A stretch of DNA of 64,000 bases from Alkalispirillum mobile (GTDB lineage Bacteria; Pseudomonadota; Gammaproteobacteria; Nitrococcales; Halorhodospiraceae). The position numbers and the translations under genes were made by a program. Below are positions 19,308-28,516 of this stretch, piece after piece. The notes under the pieces are model-generated. The model did not search any database. It had not been told where the DNA came from and saw only the letters and a list, made by a program, of their open reading frames with translations. Within the stretch, counting starts at the first letter, position 1. The number at the start of each line of letters is the position of its first letter. The stretch covers positions 372,001 through 436,000 of the forward strand of contig NZ_RCDA01000001.1 of NCBI RefSeq assembly GCF_003664325.1, in the 5' to 3' direction.

Positions 19308-22010
19308 TCACGGGTTGGGCCCGTCACCCTGCCCGGCCAGCAGTGCGCTGAACGCCTCCAGTGGCATCGGCTTGCCGAAATAATAGCCTTGGGCGTAATC
19401 ACACTGCTGCTGCGCAAGGTACTGCCGCTGACTCTCCTGCTCCACCCCTTCCGCCACCACGTTCAGCCCCAACGAGTGCGCCATGCGGATAGTCGCCGTG
19501 ACAATCGCGGCATCATCTTCATCGCGCGTCACCTGGCGCATGAAGGACTGATCCACCTTCAGGGTATCGATGGGGAAACGCTTCAGGTGGGCGAGGCTCG
19601 AGTACCCGGTACCAAAGTCATCCAGCGCCAGGCGCACGCCCATGGCCTTCAGCTCCCGCAGTATCTGCACGGCCACCTCCGGGTTGTGCGCCATGAGACT
19701 CTCGGTGAGTTCCAGCTCCAGCAAGCCGGGCAGGATCCCGTGCTCCTCCAGCATGCTGCGCACGTCCTCCACCAGTTCCTGGTGCAGAAACTGGCGTGCG
19801 GAGATGTTCACCGCGACCGGCACCACGGGTAGCCCCTGCTGCTGCCAGTGCGCCAACTGCCTGGCGACGGTCTGAAGCACCCACCGCCCCATCGGAATGA
19901 TCAGGCCCACTTCCTCGGCCAGGGGGATGAAGTGCATGGGCGAGACCAGCCCCCGGGTGGGGTGCTCCCAGCGCAGCAGGGCCTCGGCACCGGTCAGGCG
20001 ACCGGTATCCACGTCCACCTGGGGCTGCAGGAACAGACGCAGTTCCTCCCGCTCAAGCGCATGCTGCAGGTCGGACTCCAGCGTCAGCCGGTCCAGGTGC
20101 CGGGGTTCGGAGCGCTCCGAGTAACGCTTGATCATGCCGCCGCCGGCGCGCTTGGCCTCGTGCATGGCCAGACCGGCACGGCGGACCAGGTCCTCCGACA
20201 CATCACCGTCGTCGGGAAACACCGAGTACCCGATGGACACGGAGAGAAAGACATCCTGGCCGGTCACGGAGAAGGAGGGCGTCAGCGCGTCCTGAAGCTC
20301 CGCGGTCAGAAGTTCCGCATCCCGCGTGTTTCGAAGCTCGGTGAGCACTACGTTGAATTCATCACCGCTCATCCGGGCCACGGTATCGAACCCGCGAAGG
20401 GCGCTGGTGAGCCGGTCCGCCACAGAGCGCAGCAACTGGTCACCGGCCGCGTGGCCCAGGCTTTCGTTGATAATCTGGAAGCGATCCACGTCCACGTTCA
20501 GCAGCGCCACGAAGCGCCCCGACCGGCGGGCATAGAGCAGCGCCTGGCGCAGGCGGTCCGCCAGCAGGTTGCGGTTGGGCAGCCCGGTCAGGGCATCGTA
20601 GTGCGTCCGTTGCTCCAGCTCGGCCTGGTACCGCTTCCGTTCCGTCACGTCATTGATGACACTGACCATGTAGTGAACCGAGCCGTCGTCCTCCAGCACG
20701 GGCGCAACGAACAGTTCGTTCCAGAACAGCGTGCCATCCTTGCGGTAATTGCGGATAACCGCGTGTGCTTCCCGCCGGGCGCGGAGCGCCTTGCGGATCT
20801 CCTCCAGCCCGGGCTGGTCCTTGTCATCCCGGACCAGGAAGCGCCCGTTCCGCCCGACCACCTCGTCCCTGCTGTAGCCCGTAATCCGTTCGAATGCGGG
20901 ATTGACGTAAATGATCGGGTTATCCCGCAACCGCAGGTCCGAGATGAGAATGCCGTTGGCAGTGGACTCCAGCGCCCGCTCCCGCAGCCGGATGGCGGAT
21001 TCGGCACGCTTGCTCTCGGTAATGTCCTCACGCACGGCGACAAAATGGCTAATGCGGCCGTCATTGCCCTTCAACGGGGAGATGATCTGGCGTTCCCAGA
21101 TCAACTGCCCGTCTTTCCGCCGATTCTGCACCGTACCCTGCCACGTCCGGCCGGCCCGCAGGGTCGTCCACAGCTCCCGGAAGACCTCCTGTGGGGTGTG
21201 GCCAGAGCTCAGAACCCGGGGGTTTTGCCCGACCACCTCTTCGGGCGCGTAGCCGGTCAACCGCGTAAAGGACGGATTGACGTACTCGATGCGGGCGTCC
21301 GAGTCGGTGATCAGGATTGAGACCGGACTGTTCTCCGTGGCCTGCGCATGCTTGCGCAGTTCCGCCTTCATCCGCCGCTGACGCTCGCGCATGCGCAGGG
21401 CCCAGACACCGTGGGAAAGGTTCGCGGCCAGGTCCTCGAGCAGCCGGACCGAATCCTGGCAGAGTAAGCCGGCGTCCCGGGCGTGCAGGACCAACGTGCC
21501 GAATACGGCCCCGTCCCGACCCCGTCCTTCGCGCAGCGGCAAGGCCAGAATTGACTGGAACCCCCGACGGACGGCCTCCACCCGCCACGGTCGGGGCGAC
21601 TGCCGGGCGGCCAGGTTGTGCAACACCGTCGGCTGGCCGCTGCGCAGCGTGGCGCCGGCAGGCCCGTGGCTACGGACACTGACGCCCCCACCCCGCATGA
21701 GCTGCTCAAGGTAGCCCTCGTCGTGTCCCGAGCTGGCGAGGCATTCCAACGGTCCGCCCCAATGCAACGGGCCAAGCACGCAGACCAGGTCGTAGCCGGC
21801 ATCTTCCGCCAGCAGGCGGGTGGCCTCGCCCAGCAGTTCATGCTCGGCGCGAGCCCGGATGACGGCCTGGTTACTCCTGGCCAGCACCCGCAGCAAGGTG
21901 TTCTCCCGGAACAAGGCGGACGCCCGCGCTGCAGAGGCCGACGGGTTCGCACCGGTGACCGACGGGTCCCTTTCTTTATGAGTAATGCCTGGTCCTGAGG
22001 AATTGGGCAT
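19308..22010 (-). CDS. GAF-PAS-LOV-like PAS-GGDEF-EAL cyclic-di-GMP protein
   Basis: This is 900 residues. A GAF-like domain (about 40-200) is followed by a PAS ('SILITDSDARIEYVNPSFTRL', about 228-345). A second PAS of LOV type (about 350-470) reads 'GRNGRFL', with Gly389 where LOV photoreceptors have the flavin-bonding Cys. The GGDEF domain carries SGDEF at the active site. The EAL domain retains 'EALLRW', 'NISARQ', 'ELELTES', 'DDFGTGYSS' and 'VAEGVE', so phosphodiesterase activity looks intact. The variant SGDEF leaves cyclase activity uncertain. No membrane helix is seen. It lies divergent from rcoM. Confidence 0.95.
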   Translation of the reverse strand: MPNSSGPGITHKERDPSVTGANPSASAARASALFRENTLLRVLARSNQAVIRARAEHELLGEATRLLAEDAGYDLVCVLGPLHWGGPLECLASSGHDEGYLEQLMRGGGVSVRSHGPAGATLRSGQPTVLHNLAARQSPRPWRVEAVRRGFQSILALPLREGRGRDGAVFGTLVLHARDAGLLCQDSVRLLEDLAANLSHGVWALRMRERQRRMKAELRKHAQATENSPVSILITDSDARIEYVNPSFTRLTGYAPEEVVGQNPRVLSSGHTPQEVFRELWTTLRAGRTWQGTVQNRRKDGQLIWERQIISPLKGNDGRISHFVAVREDITESKRAESAIRLRERALESTANGILISDLRLRDNPIIYVNPAFERITGYSRDEVVGRNGRFLVRDDKDQPGLEEIRKALRARREAHAVIRNYRKDGTLFWNELFVAPVLEDDGSVHYMVSVINDVTERKRYQAELEQRTHYDALTGLPNRNLLADRLRQALLYARRSGRFVALLNVDVDRFQIINESLGHAAGDQLLRSVADRLTSALRGFDTVARMSGDEFNVVLTELRNTRDAELLTAELQDALTPSFSVTGQDVFLSVSIGYSVFPDDGDVSEDLVRRAGLAMHEAKRAGGGMIKRYSERSEPRHLDRLTLESDLQHALEREELRLFLQPQVDVDTGRLTGAEALLRWEHPTRGLVSPMHFIPLAEEVGLIIPMGRWVLQTVARQLAHWQQQGLPVVPVAVNISARQFLHQELVEDVRSMLEEHGILPGLLELELTESLMAHNPEVAVQILRELKAMGVRLALDDFGTGYSSLAHLKRFPIDTLKVDQSFMRQVTRDEDDAAIVTATIRMAHSLGLNVVAEGVEQESQRQYLAQQQCDYAQGYYFGKPMPLEAFSALLAGQGDGPNP

Positions 22011-22116
22011 GTCCTCCCCCGGGTGCCCCCTTGATGTTTTCTAGTTTTCGGCCGGGAGTCTACCGTAATCATTCACCGGTCGTCCTGAGTCTAGGCAATT
22101 TCCCCAGGATTTGACT

Positions 22117-22896
22117 ATGATTCAGCATCACCCGGTTTCCCGGCAGGCATTTCGCTCATCGATGCAAAGCTTTGAACACAAACTTCAGCAGTTTGACCCG
22201 GGCATCATCTGGCTGGACACCACCAACCAGGTCACGGCGATGAACGCGGTGGCCATCCGCATTCTGGGCGTAAGGCCCGGTGACGTGCTCGGACAGGAAG
22301 TCCTGCAACTCCATCCAGAGAAGAGCCGGGGCAAAATCGCCTGGCTGCTGGAGTCCACCCATGAGGCGGACGGCTGCCCGGTGAAATCGCCGCCCCCCAT
22401 GACGATGATGATCAACATCCCCGACCGGGTGCTGCTGATTAAACTCTCCCGCATGTATGGGCAGGACGGCGGCCCCACGGGTGCCTGCCTGGTCTTCTAC
22501 GACCTCACCGAGGTGACCTCGACCGAGGTCGTCGAGGAGACCGCCCCGGCCCGCCCCAGGCAGCTGCTGAAACTGCCCGTATACAAGAATCAGCGCGTCA
22601 TGCTGCTCAACCTGAAAGAGGTCGTCCGGCTGCGCGCCGAAGGCCATTACACCGAGGTCTACAAAAACGGCGCCCCCTACCTCTGCAACCTGTCACTGGC
22701 GGACCTTGAAGGCCGACTGGACCCGGAGCGCTTCATGCGGGTCCACCGCTCCCACATGGTCAATCTCGACTTCGCCGCTGCGCTGGAACGGGACGGCGAT
22801 CAATACCAGTTGGTGCTGCAGGACGACCACGAGACCCGGGTACCGGTCAGCCGCGGCAATGCCCCCCGGGTCCGCGCCCTTTTCGGGCTGGGCTGA
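22117..22896 (+). CDS. rcoM: CO-sensing heme-PAS / LytTR transcription regulator, RcoM type
   Basis: This is 259 residues with an N-terminal PAS domain (about 20-130) and a C-terminal LytTR DNA-binding domain (about 150-255, 'VRLRAEGHYTEVY' and 'FMRVHRSHMVNLD'). RcoM proteins bind heme with a PAS His plus Cys (ferric) or Met (ferrous), and CO displaces the Met. Here His66, Cys87 and Met95/Met97 fall at almost the same spacing as His74, Cys94 and Met104 of Burkholderia RcoM. The gene sits directly upstream of coxM, as expected for an activator of CO oxidation. I chose ATG 22117 with an AGGA box; a TTG two codons earlier is possible. Confidence 0.85.
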   Translation: MIQHHPVSRQAFRSSMQSFEHKLQQFDPGIIWLDTTNQVTAMNAVAIRILGVRPGDVLGQEVLQLHPEKSRGKIAWLLESTHEADGCPVKSPPPMTMMINIPDRVLLIKLSRMYGQDGGPTGACLVFYDLTEVTSTEVVEETAPARPRQLLKLPVYKNQRVMLLNLKEVVRLRAEGHYTEVYKNGAPYLCNLSLADLEGRLDPERFMRVHRSHMVNLDFAAALERDGDQYQLVLQDDHETRVPVSRGNAPRVRALFGLG

Positions 22897-23105
22897 ATCC
22901 CCCCGGCGTCATTCCCGCAGCATATCCGCCGTTCAGGCGCCCATCCCGCCAGTGATGAAGTGGCACTTGCCCTCCCCGCCGCCCTGCCCTCTACTGAATC
23001 GCAAGTGAGGCGGTTTGCCGCACCGTCGGCCTGACCTCACCAGCCAGGAGGAGAGCAGCTCTGGTTTCCAGGCTGCACAAAACAACACCTGCAGAGGTGC
23101 CACAA
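22897..23105 (+). promoter_or_regulatory. Leader and presumed promoter of the cox cluster
   Basis: This 209-bp gap lies between rcoM and coxM. Near the start codon are two small inverted repeats: agagc/gctct (23052-23062) and cacct/aggtg (23086-23099). The second contains the coxM ribosome site AGGTG and could partly mask it. It is the expected place for RcoM binding, but I cannot name a specific operator by eye. Confidence 0.4.
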
Positions 23106-23972
23106 ATGATTCCGGGTAACTTCGAATATCACGCCGCCCGCGGCGTGGATGAGGCCTTGCAATTACTCGCCCGGTTCGGTGACGAGGGCAAGCTGCTGGC
23201 CGGCGGTCACAGCCTGCTGCCCATGATGAAACTGCGCTTTGCCGAACCGGCCCACCTGATCGACCTCAACCCGATAGAAGAGCTGCGCGGCGTACGCGAA
23301 GACGGCAACGATCTGCTCATCGGCACGATGACCACCGAGACCGCGCTGCAGCAATCGGACCTGGTCCAACGGCACTGTCCCGTGCTGCAGGAGGTGGTGG
23401 CGCTTATCGCCGACCCCCAGGTCCGCAACCGCGGGACCATCGGCGGGGACGCCCTGCACGGGGACCCCGGCAATGATCACCCGGCGGTACTGATGGCCCT
23501 GGACGCGCGTTTCGTGATCCGTGGGCCCAACGGCGAGCGCGAGTCCCCGGCCAACGGCTTCTACCTCGGCCCCTACCTGACCCAACTTGGTGACAACGAG
23601 CTGGCCACGGCCATCCGCATTCCCAAGTGCCCGCCCGGCCAGGGCTACGCCTACTGCAAGATGAAGCGCAAGACCGGTGACTACGCTACCGCGGCCGCCT
23701 GCGTCCTGCTGACCCTGGCGGACGGCAAAGTGCAGTCCGCGCGCATCACGCTCACCAACGTTGGCCCCACGGCACTGCGCGCCGAGGACGCGGAGGAGCT
23801 GCTCGTCGGCCAGGCGCTGGACGACGGCCTGATCGAGCAGGCGGCCCAGGCGGCCATGAGCGTTTGCGAGCCTGCCGAGGACTTGCGCGGCAGCCCTGAT
23901 TACAAGACCCATATCGCCGGCGAGATGACCCGCCGGGCCATCCGCCTCGCGTTGCAGCGCGCCCGCGGCTAA
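23106..23972 (+). CDS. coxM: Carbon monoxide dehydrogenase medium (FAD) subunit CoxM
   Basis: This 288-residue flavoprotein subunit of the aerobic Mo/Cu CO dehydrogenase receives electrons from CoxS and passes them to quinone. The FAD-binding motifs '[15 protein letters not shown]' (about residues 30-44) and '[21 protein letters not shown]' (about 108-128) are in the expected places, with Asp in the second where Asn is common. The C-terminal CO_deh_flav_C domain is complete. ATG 23106 follows AGAGGTG; an in-frame GTG lies 9 bases earlier. coxS starts 14 bp downstream. Confidence 0.96.
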   Translation: MIPGNFEYHAARGVDEALQLLARFGDEGKLLAGGHSLLPMMKLRFAEPAHLIDLNPIEELRGVREDGNDLLIGTMTTETALQQSDLVQRHCPVLQEVVALIADPQVRNRGTIGGDALHGDPGNDHPAVLMALDARFVIRGPNGERESPANGFYLGPYLTQLGDNELATAIRIPKCPPGQGYAYCKMKRKTGDYATAAACVLLTLADGKVQSARITLTNVGPTALRAEDAEELLVGQALDDGLIEQAAQAAMSVCEPAEDLRGSPDYKTHIAGEMTRRAIRLALQRARG

Positions 23973-23986
23973 AGGGAGTCTCCACC

Positions 23987-24484
23987 ATGGCAAAACATGC
24001 GATCACCCTGCACATCAACGGGCAGGCCCACGACGTGGCTGTTGATTCCCGTGAGTTGCTGATCCACACCCTGCGGGAAAAGCTGCGCCTCACGGGGGCC
24101 CATATTGGCTGCGAGACCTCCCACTGCGGTGCCTGCACGGTCGACATCGACGGCGTCTCTGTGAAGTCCTGCACCATCCTCGCCGTGCAATGCGATGGCG
24201 CCGAGGTTCAGACGGTGGAGGGCCTGGCCACCCCCGAGGGCCTGCACGCGGTGCAGGAGGGATTCATGCAGGAGCACGGTCTGCAGTGCGGGTTCTGCAC
24301 CCCCGGGATGCTGATGCGCGCCTACCGCTTTTTGCAGGAGAACCCGAACCCGACGGAGGAGGAGATCCGCTACGGCATGGCGGGCAATCTCTGCCGATGC
24401 ACCGGCTACAACAACATCGTCAAGGCCGTTCAGTACGCAGCGCGCAAGCTGCAGGATCAGGCCAAGGGCGGCCAGCCGGCCTGA
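23987..24484 (+). CDS. coxS: Carbon monoxide dehydrogenase small (iron-sulfur) subunit CoxS
   Basis: This is 165 residues carrying two [2Fe-2S] clusters. The N-terminal plant-ferredoxin-like domain has '[12 protein letters not shown]' and a later Cys in 'VKSCTIL'. The C-terminal helical domain has 'CGFCTPGM' and '[13 protein letters not shown]'. It relays electrons from the Mo/Cu site in CoxL to FAD in CoxM. The order M-S-L matches known form I cox operons. Confidence 0.97.
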   Translation: MAKHAITLHINGQAHDVAVDSRELLIHTLREKLRLTGAHIGCETSHCGACTVDIDGVSVKSCTILAVQCDGAEVQTVEGLATPEGLHAVQEGFMQEHGLQCGFCTPGMLMRAYRFLQENPNPTEEEIRYGMAGNLCRCTGYNNIVKAVQYAARKLQDQAKGGQPA

Positions 24485-24545
24485 GATCGGCGGCGCATAA
24501 CCAAAACAGAGCGGCAACGCCGCACCGAGGATCAGGAGCTGAGAC

Positions 24546-27500
24546 ATGGCAACCCCCGCAGAAGAGCTGGAACGCAGTGAAAAGCTGGGCGGCATCGGCT
24601 GCTCCCGGAAACGCAAGGAGGACCCGCGCTTCATCCAGGGCAAGGGCCACTACGTGGACGACATCCAGCTGCCCGGCATGCTGGTCGGCGACTTCGTCCG
24701 CAGCCCCCATGCCCACGCCCGCATCAAGGCGATCCACAAGGATAAGGCGCTGGCCCACCCCGGCGTGCACGCCGTGCTCACCGCCGAGGACCTGGCGCCG
24801 CTGAACCTGCACTGGATGCCCACCCTGGCCGGTGACAAGCAGATGGTGCTGGCCGACGGCAAGGTCTGCTTCCAGAACCAGGAAGTGGCCATGGTCATCG
24901 CCGATGACCGCTACATCGCCGCCGACGCCACTGAACTGGTGGAGGTGGAATACGAACCCCTGGAGGTGCTGGTCGACCCCCACCAGGCGATGGACGACGA
25001 CGCCCCTGTTATCCGTGACGACCTGGAGGGCCAGACCGAGGGCTTCCACAGCAAGCGCGTACACCATAACCACATCTTTACCTGGGATGTGGGCGACAAG
25101 GACGCCACCGACAAGGTCTTTGATGAGGCCGAGGTCACTGTCACCGAGAAGATGCTCTACCAGCGGGTCCACCCTTGCCCGCTGGAGACCTGCGGCTGTG
25201 TCGCCGACTTTGACAAGGTGAAGGGCGAGCTCACCGTCCACATCACCTCCCAGGCCCCCCACGTGGTGCGGACGGTCTTCTCCCAGCTCTCCGGTATCGC
25301 CGAGAGCAAGGTGCATATCAACGCCCCGGACATCGGCGGCGGTTTCGGCAACAAGGTGGGAATCTACCCGGGCTACGTGGTGGCCACGGTGGCCTCCATC
25401 GTGCTCGGCCGCCCGGTCAAGTGGGTGGAGGACCGGATCGAGAACCTCTCCACCACCGCCTTTGCCCGCGACTACCACATGACCGGCGAGCTGGCCGCCA
25501 CCAGCGATGGCAAGATCCTCGGCCTGCGCACCCACGTGCTGGCGGATCACGGCGCCTTCGACGCCTGTGCCGACCCGGCGAAATGGCCCGCCGGCTTCTT
25601 CAACATCTGCACCGGCAGCTACGACATCAAGACCGCCTACGCGCGGGTGGACGGTGTCTACACCAACAAGTGCCCTGGTGGCGTCGCCTACCGTTGCTCG
25701 TTCCGGGTCACCGAGGCGTGCTACCTGATCGAGCGGATGATCGACGTGCTGGCCCAGAAGCTGGGCATGGACAAGGCGGAGATCCGCTTCAAGAACTTCA
25801 TCCGCCCCGAACAGTTCCCCTACCACTCCGCCCTGGGCTGGGAGTATGACAGCGGCGAGTACGCCCGCGCCCTCCAGAAGGTGCTGGACGCCTGCGATTA
25901 CGAGGGCCTGCGGCGCGAGCAGAAGGAAAAACGGGAACGCGGGGAGATCATGGGCATCGGCCTGTGCACCTTCACCGAAATCGTTGGCGCCGGGCCCAGT
26001 CGCAAGTGCGACATTCTCGGCGTCGGCATGTTCGACAGCGCCGAGATCCGGGTCCACCCCACGGGCAGTGTCATCGCCCGCATGGGCACCAAGACCCAGG
26101 GCCAGGCCCACGAGACCACCTACGCCCAGATCATCGCCACCGAGCTCGGCCTGAACTCCGACGACATCCAGATCGAAGAGGGCAACACCGACACCGCGCC
26201 CTACGGGCTCGGCACCTACGGCTCCCGCAGCACGCCGGTGGGCGGTGCCGCCACTGCCCGCGCCGCCCGCAAGATCCGGGACAAGGCGCGCAAGATCGCC
26301 GCCCACCTGATGGAGGTGAGCGAGGAGGACCTGGACTGGACCGGCGAGGGCTTCCAGGTCAAGGGCGTGCCCGATCAGAGCACCAGCATGCAGCAGATCG
26401 CCTGGGCGGCCTACAACAACACTCCGGAGGGCATGGAGCCGGGCCTGGAGGCGGTGGAGTACTACGACCCGCCGAACATGACCTACCCCTTCGGCGCCTA
26501 CCTGTGCGTGGTGGACATCGACCGCTACACCGGCGAGACCCGCGTGCGCCGCTTTTACGCGCTGGACGACTGCGGCACCCGCATCAACCCCATGGTCATC
26601 GAGGGGCAGGTCCACGGCGGGCTCACCGAGGCCTTTGCAGTGGCCATGGGCCAGGAGCTGCCCTACGACGGTGCCGGCAACATCCAGGGCGCCTCGCTGA
26701 TGGACTACTTCCTGCCCACCATGGTGGAGAGCCCGCACTGGGAGACGGACCACACGGTCACGCCCTCGCCCCACCACCCCATCGGGGCCAAAGGGGTCGG
26801 CGAGTCCTCCCACGTGGGCGGCATCCCCTGCTTCTCCAACGCCATCAACGACGCCCTGGCGCAGTTTGGCACCACCCACGTGGACATGCCGCACAACGCC
26901 TACCGCGTCTGGCAGACCCTGCACGAACTGAAGCTCGACCGCCACCCCGAGGCGGACAAGGTGACGCCCTTCAAGCCCCGGCCCCGCAAAGAGAAGCCCA
27001 AGCCCGCCGCGGAGCGACCGGCGCCGGCCGCGGGCGAGAAGAAGGCGGCCGCCAAGGGCATGGAGGTCCGGCTGGAACGGGATTACGGTCTGGACGTGCC
27101 CGCCGATGCCGCCTGGACGCTCATGCAGGATATCCGCGAGGTAGCGGCCTGCATGCCGGGGGCCTCGATCGTGGAACAGACCGGCGAGACCACCTACGTC
27201 GGCGAGATGCGCCTCAAGGTGGGCCCGGTCAGCTCCGCCTTCAAGGGCGACATCGAAGTGCTCGGGTTGGATGCCGAACGCCAGGAGTTGCGCATGCGCG
27301 GCGAGGGGGGGGACACCAAGGGCAGCTCCAGCGCCAGCATGACCCTGCAGGCCCGCATCGTCGACGAGGGCGCCGAGCGCTGCCGCCTGGAGGGGGTCTG
27401 CACCATCGAGCTCAAGGGCAAGATGGCCAGCTTTGGCGGCCGGATGCTGGAGAACATCTCCGATCGCCTGCTCTCCCAGTTCGTCGCCAACTTCGAGAAC

Positions 27501-27632
27501 CGGGTGGCGGCCCAGGGTGAGGGGGCCCAGGCGGAGGCCGCACGCCGCAAGCTGGAGGAAGGGCCGAAGGAGCTGAATGGCCTGGCTCTACTCTGGCAGA
27601 TGATCAAGAGCTGGTTCGGGGGCCGGCGCTGA
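24546..27632 (+). CDS. coxL: CoxL-CoxG fusion: form I CO dehydrogenase large subunit joined to a CoxG (SRPBCC) domain
   Basis: This is 1028 residues; CoxL alone is about 800. Residues 1-808 are the molybdopterin-binding catalytic subunit, with the form I active-site loop AYRCSFR (Cys384, ligand of the Mo-S-Cu centre) and the catalytic Glu753 in GVGES. Residues about 809-838 form a Pro/Lys/Ala-rich linker. Residues 839-1028 are a CoxG-type SRPBCC domain ('AAWTLMQDIREVAACMPGAS' start, 'GGRMLENISDRLLSQFVANF' helix), ending in a hydrophobic/basic tail 'WQMIKSWFGGRR'. CoxG is normally a separate protein reported to bind membranes and carry quinone to the enzyme. No separate coxG is visible in the cluster. 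The CDS is one uninterrupted frame, and coxD follows 2 bp later. Confidence 0.97.
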   Translation: MATPAEELERSEKLGGIGCSRKRKEDPRFIQGKGHYVDDIQLPGMLVGDFVRSPHAHARIKAIHKDKALAHPGVHAVLTAEDLAPLNLHWMPTLAGDKQMVLADGKVCFQNQEVAMVIADDRYIAADATELVEVEYEPLEVLVDPHQAMDDDAPVIRDDLEGQTEGFHSKRVHHNHIFTWDVGDKDATDKVFDEAEVTVTEKMLYQRVHPCPLETCGCVADFDKVKGELTVHITSQAPHVVRTVFSQLSGIAESKVHINAPDIGGGFGNKVGIYPGYVVATVASIVLGRPVKWVEDRIENLSTTAFARDYHMTGELAATSDGKILGLRTHVLADHGAFDACADPAKWPAGFFNICTGSYDIKTAYARVDGVYTNKCPGGVAYRCSFRVTEACYLIERMIDVLAQKLGMDKAEIRFKNFIRPEQFPYHSALGWEYDSGEYARALQKVLDACDYEGLRREQKEKRERGEIMGIGLCTFTEIVGAGPSRKCDILGVGMFDSAEIRVHPTGSVIARMGTKTQGQAHETTYAQIIATELGLNSDDIQIEEGNTDTAPYGLGTYGSRSTPVGGAATARAARKIRDKARKIAAHLMEVSEEDLDWTGEGFQVKGVPDQSTSMQQIAWAAYNNTPEGMEPGLEAVEYYDPPNMTYPFGAYLCVVDIDRYTGETRVRRFYALDDCGTRINPMVIEGQVHGGLTEAFAVAMGQELPYDGAGNIQGASLMDYFLPTMVESPHWETDHTVTPSPHHPIGAKGVGESSHVGGIPCFSNAINDALAQFGTTHVDMPHNAYRVWQTLHELKLDRHPEADKVTPFKPRPRKEKPKPAAERPAPAAGEKKAAAKGMEVRLERDYGLDVPADAAWTLMQDIREVAACMPGASIVEQTGETTYVGEMRLKVGPVSSAFKGDIEVLGLDAERQELRMRGEGGDTKGSSSASMTLQARIVDEGAERCRLEGVCTIELKGKMASFGGRMLENISDRLLSQFVANFENRVAAQGEGAQAEAARRKLEEGPKELNGLALLWQMIKSWFGGRR

Positions 27633-27634
27633 TC

Positions 27635-28516
27635 ATGATGAGTGCGGAGGCCTACCGCGAGGCCCTGGCCGGGGTGGGCTACGTCGCCGACCCCGGCCTC
27701 GCGGCCACGCTCAGCCTGGCCGATCGACTGGGCCGCCCCCTGCTCCTCGAGGGGGAGGCCGGGGTCGGTAAGACGGAAGTCGCCAAGGCCCTTTCCCTGG
27801 TCCACTGCTGCCGCCTGATCCGGCTGCAGTGCTACGAGGGGCTCGATGCCCAATCCGCCGTCTACGAGTGGGACTATCAGCGCCAGCTGCTGGCCATCCG
27901 GTTGCTGGAGGCGGAGGGCCGCGCCGGCGAGGACGCCGAGCAGGCCATCTTCTCCGAACGCTACCTGCTCCGTCGCCCTCTGCTGGAGGCCATCAGCCAA
28001 CCGGAACCCCCGGTACTGCTGGTGGACGAGATCGACCGGGCCGACGAGGAGTTCGAGGCCTACCTGCTGGAGGTTCTGGCCGAGTTCCAGGTGACCGTCC
28101 CGGAACTGGGCACCCTGCAGGCCAGCAGCCGGCCACGGGTCATCCTGACCTCCAACGCGACACGGGAATTGTCGGACGCCCTCCGCCGGCGCTGCCTCTA
28201 CCACTACCTGGATTTCCCCGGCCCGGCGCGGGAGATCGCGATCATCCGGGCCCGGCTGCCCGACCTGCCTGAGGCCCTGGCCCGCCAGGCGGTGGACTTC
28301 GTCCATCGGTTGCGGCGCGAGGGGTTGCGCAAGGTGCCCGGGGTGGCAGAAACGCTGGACTGGGCGGCGGCCCTCGCAGGCCTCGGCGTGGAGCGGCTGG
28401 ACCAAGACCCCGAGGTGCTCCTGGAGACACTGGCCTGCCTGATCAAGACCCGCCAGGACCGGGACAGCCTCACCCGGGAACGGCTGGAGGCACTGGCCGC
28501 CGGAGGTGCGGGATGA
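27635..28516 (+). CDS. coxD: CoxD, MoxR-type AAA+ ATPase for CO dehydrogenase maturation
   Basis: This is 293 residues. Walker A is 'GEAGVGKTE' (about residues 40-48), Walker B is 'VLLVDEIDRADEEFEAYLLE' (about 128-147), and a sensor 'ILTSNATRELSDALRRRC' follows. CoxD of other CO oxidisers is needed to build the Cu-S part of the Mo/Cu site. It starts 2 bp after coxL and overlaps coxE as ATGA, so the three are co-translated. Confidence 0.95.
   Translation: MMSAEAYREALAGVGYVADPGLAATLSLADRLGRPLLLEGEAGVGKTEVAKALSLVHCCRLIRLQCYEGLDAQSAVYEWDYQRQLLAIRLLEAEGRAGEDAEQAIFSERYLLRRPLLEAISQPEPPVLLVDEIDRADEEFEAYLLEVLAEFQVTVPELGTLQASSRPRVILTSNATRELSDALRRRCLYHYLDFPGPAREIAIIRARLPDLPEALARQAVDFVHRLRREGLRKVPGVAETLDWAAALAGLGVERLDQDPEVLLETLACLIKTRQDRDSLTRERLEALAAGGAG

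Noticed and set aside
22961-22975. TGGCAC followed by TTGC upstream of coxM, resembling a sigma-54 promoter
   Set aside because: The TTGC follows immediately instead of after five bases, so the -24/-12 spacing is wrong.
24420-26945. 841-codon open frame antisense to coxL
   Set aside because: It is a GC-driven shadow; composition and lack of motifs are as expected for the reverse of a strongly coding gene.
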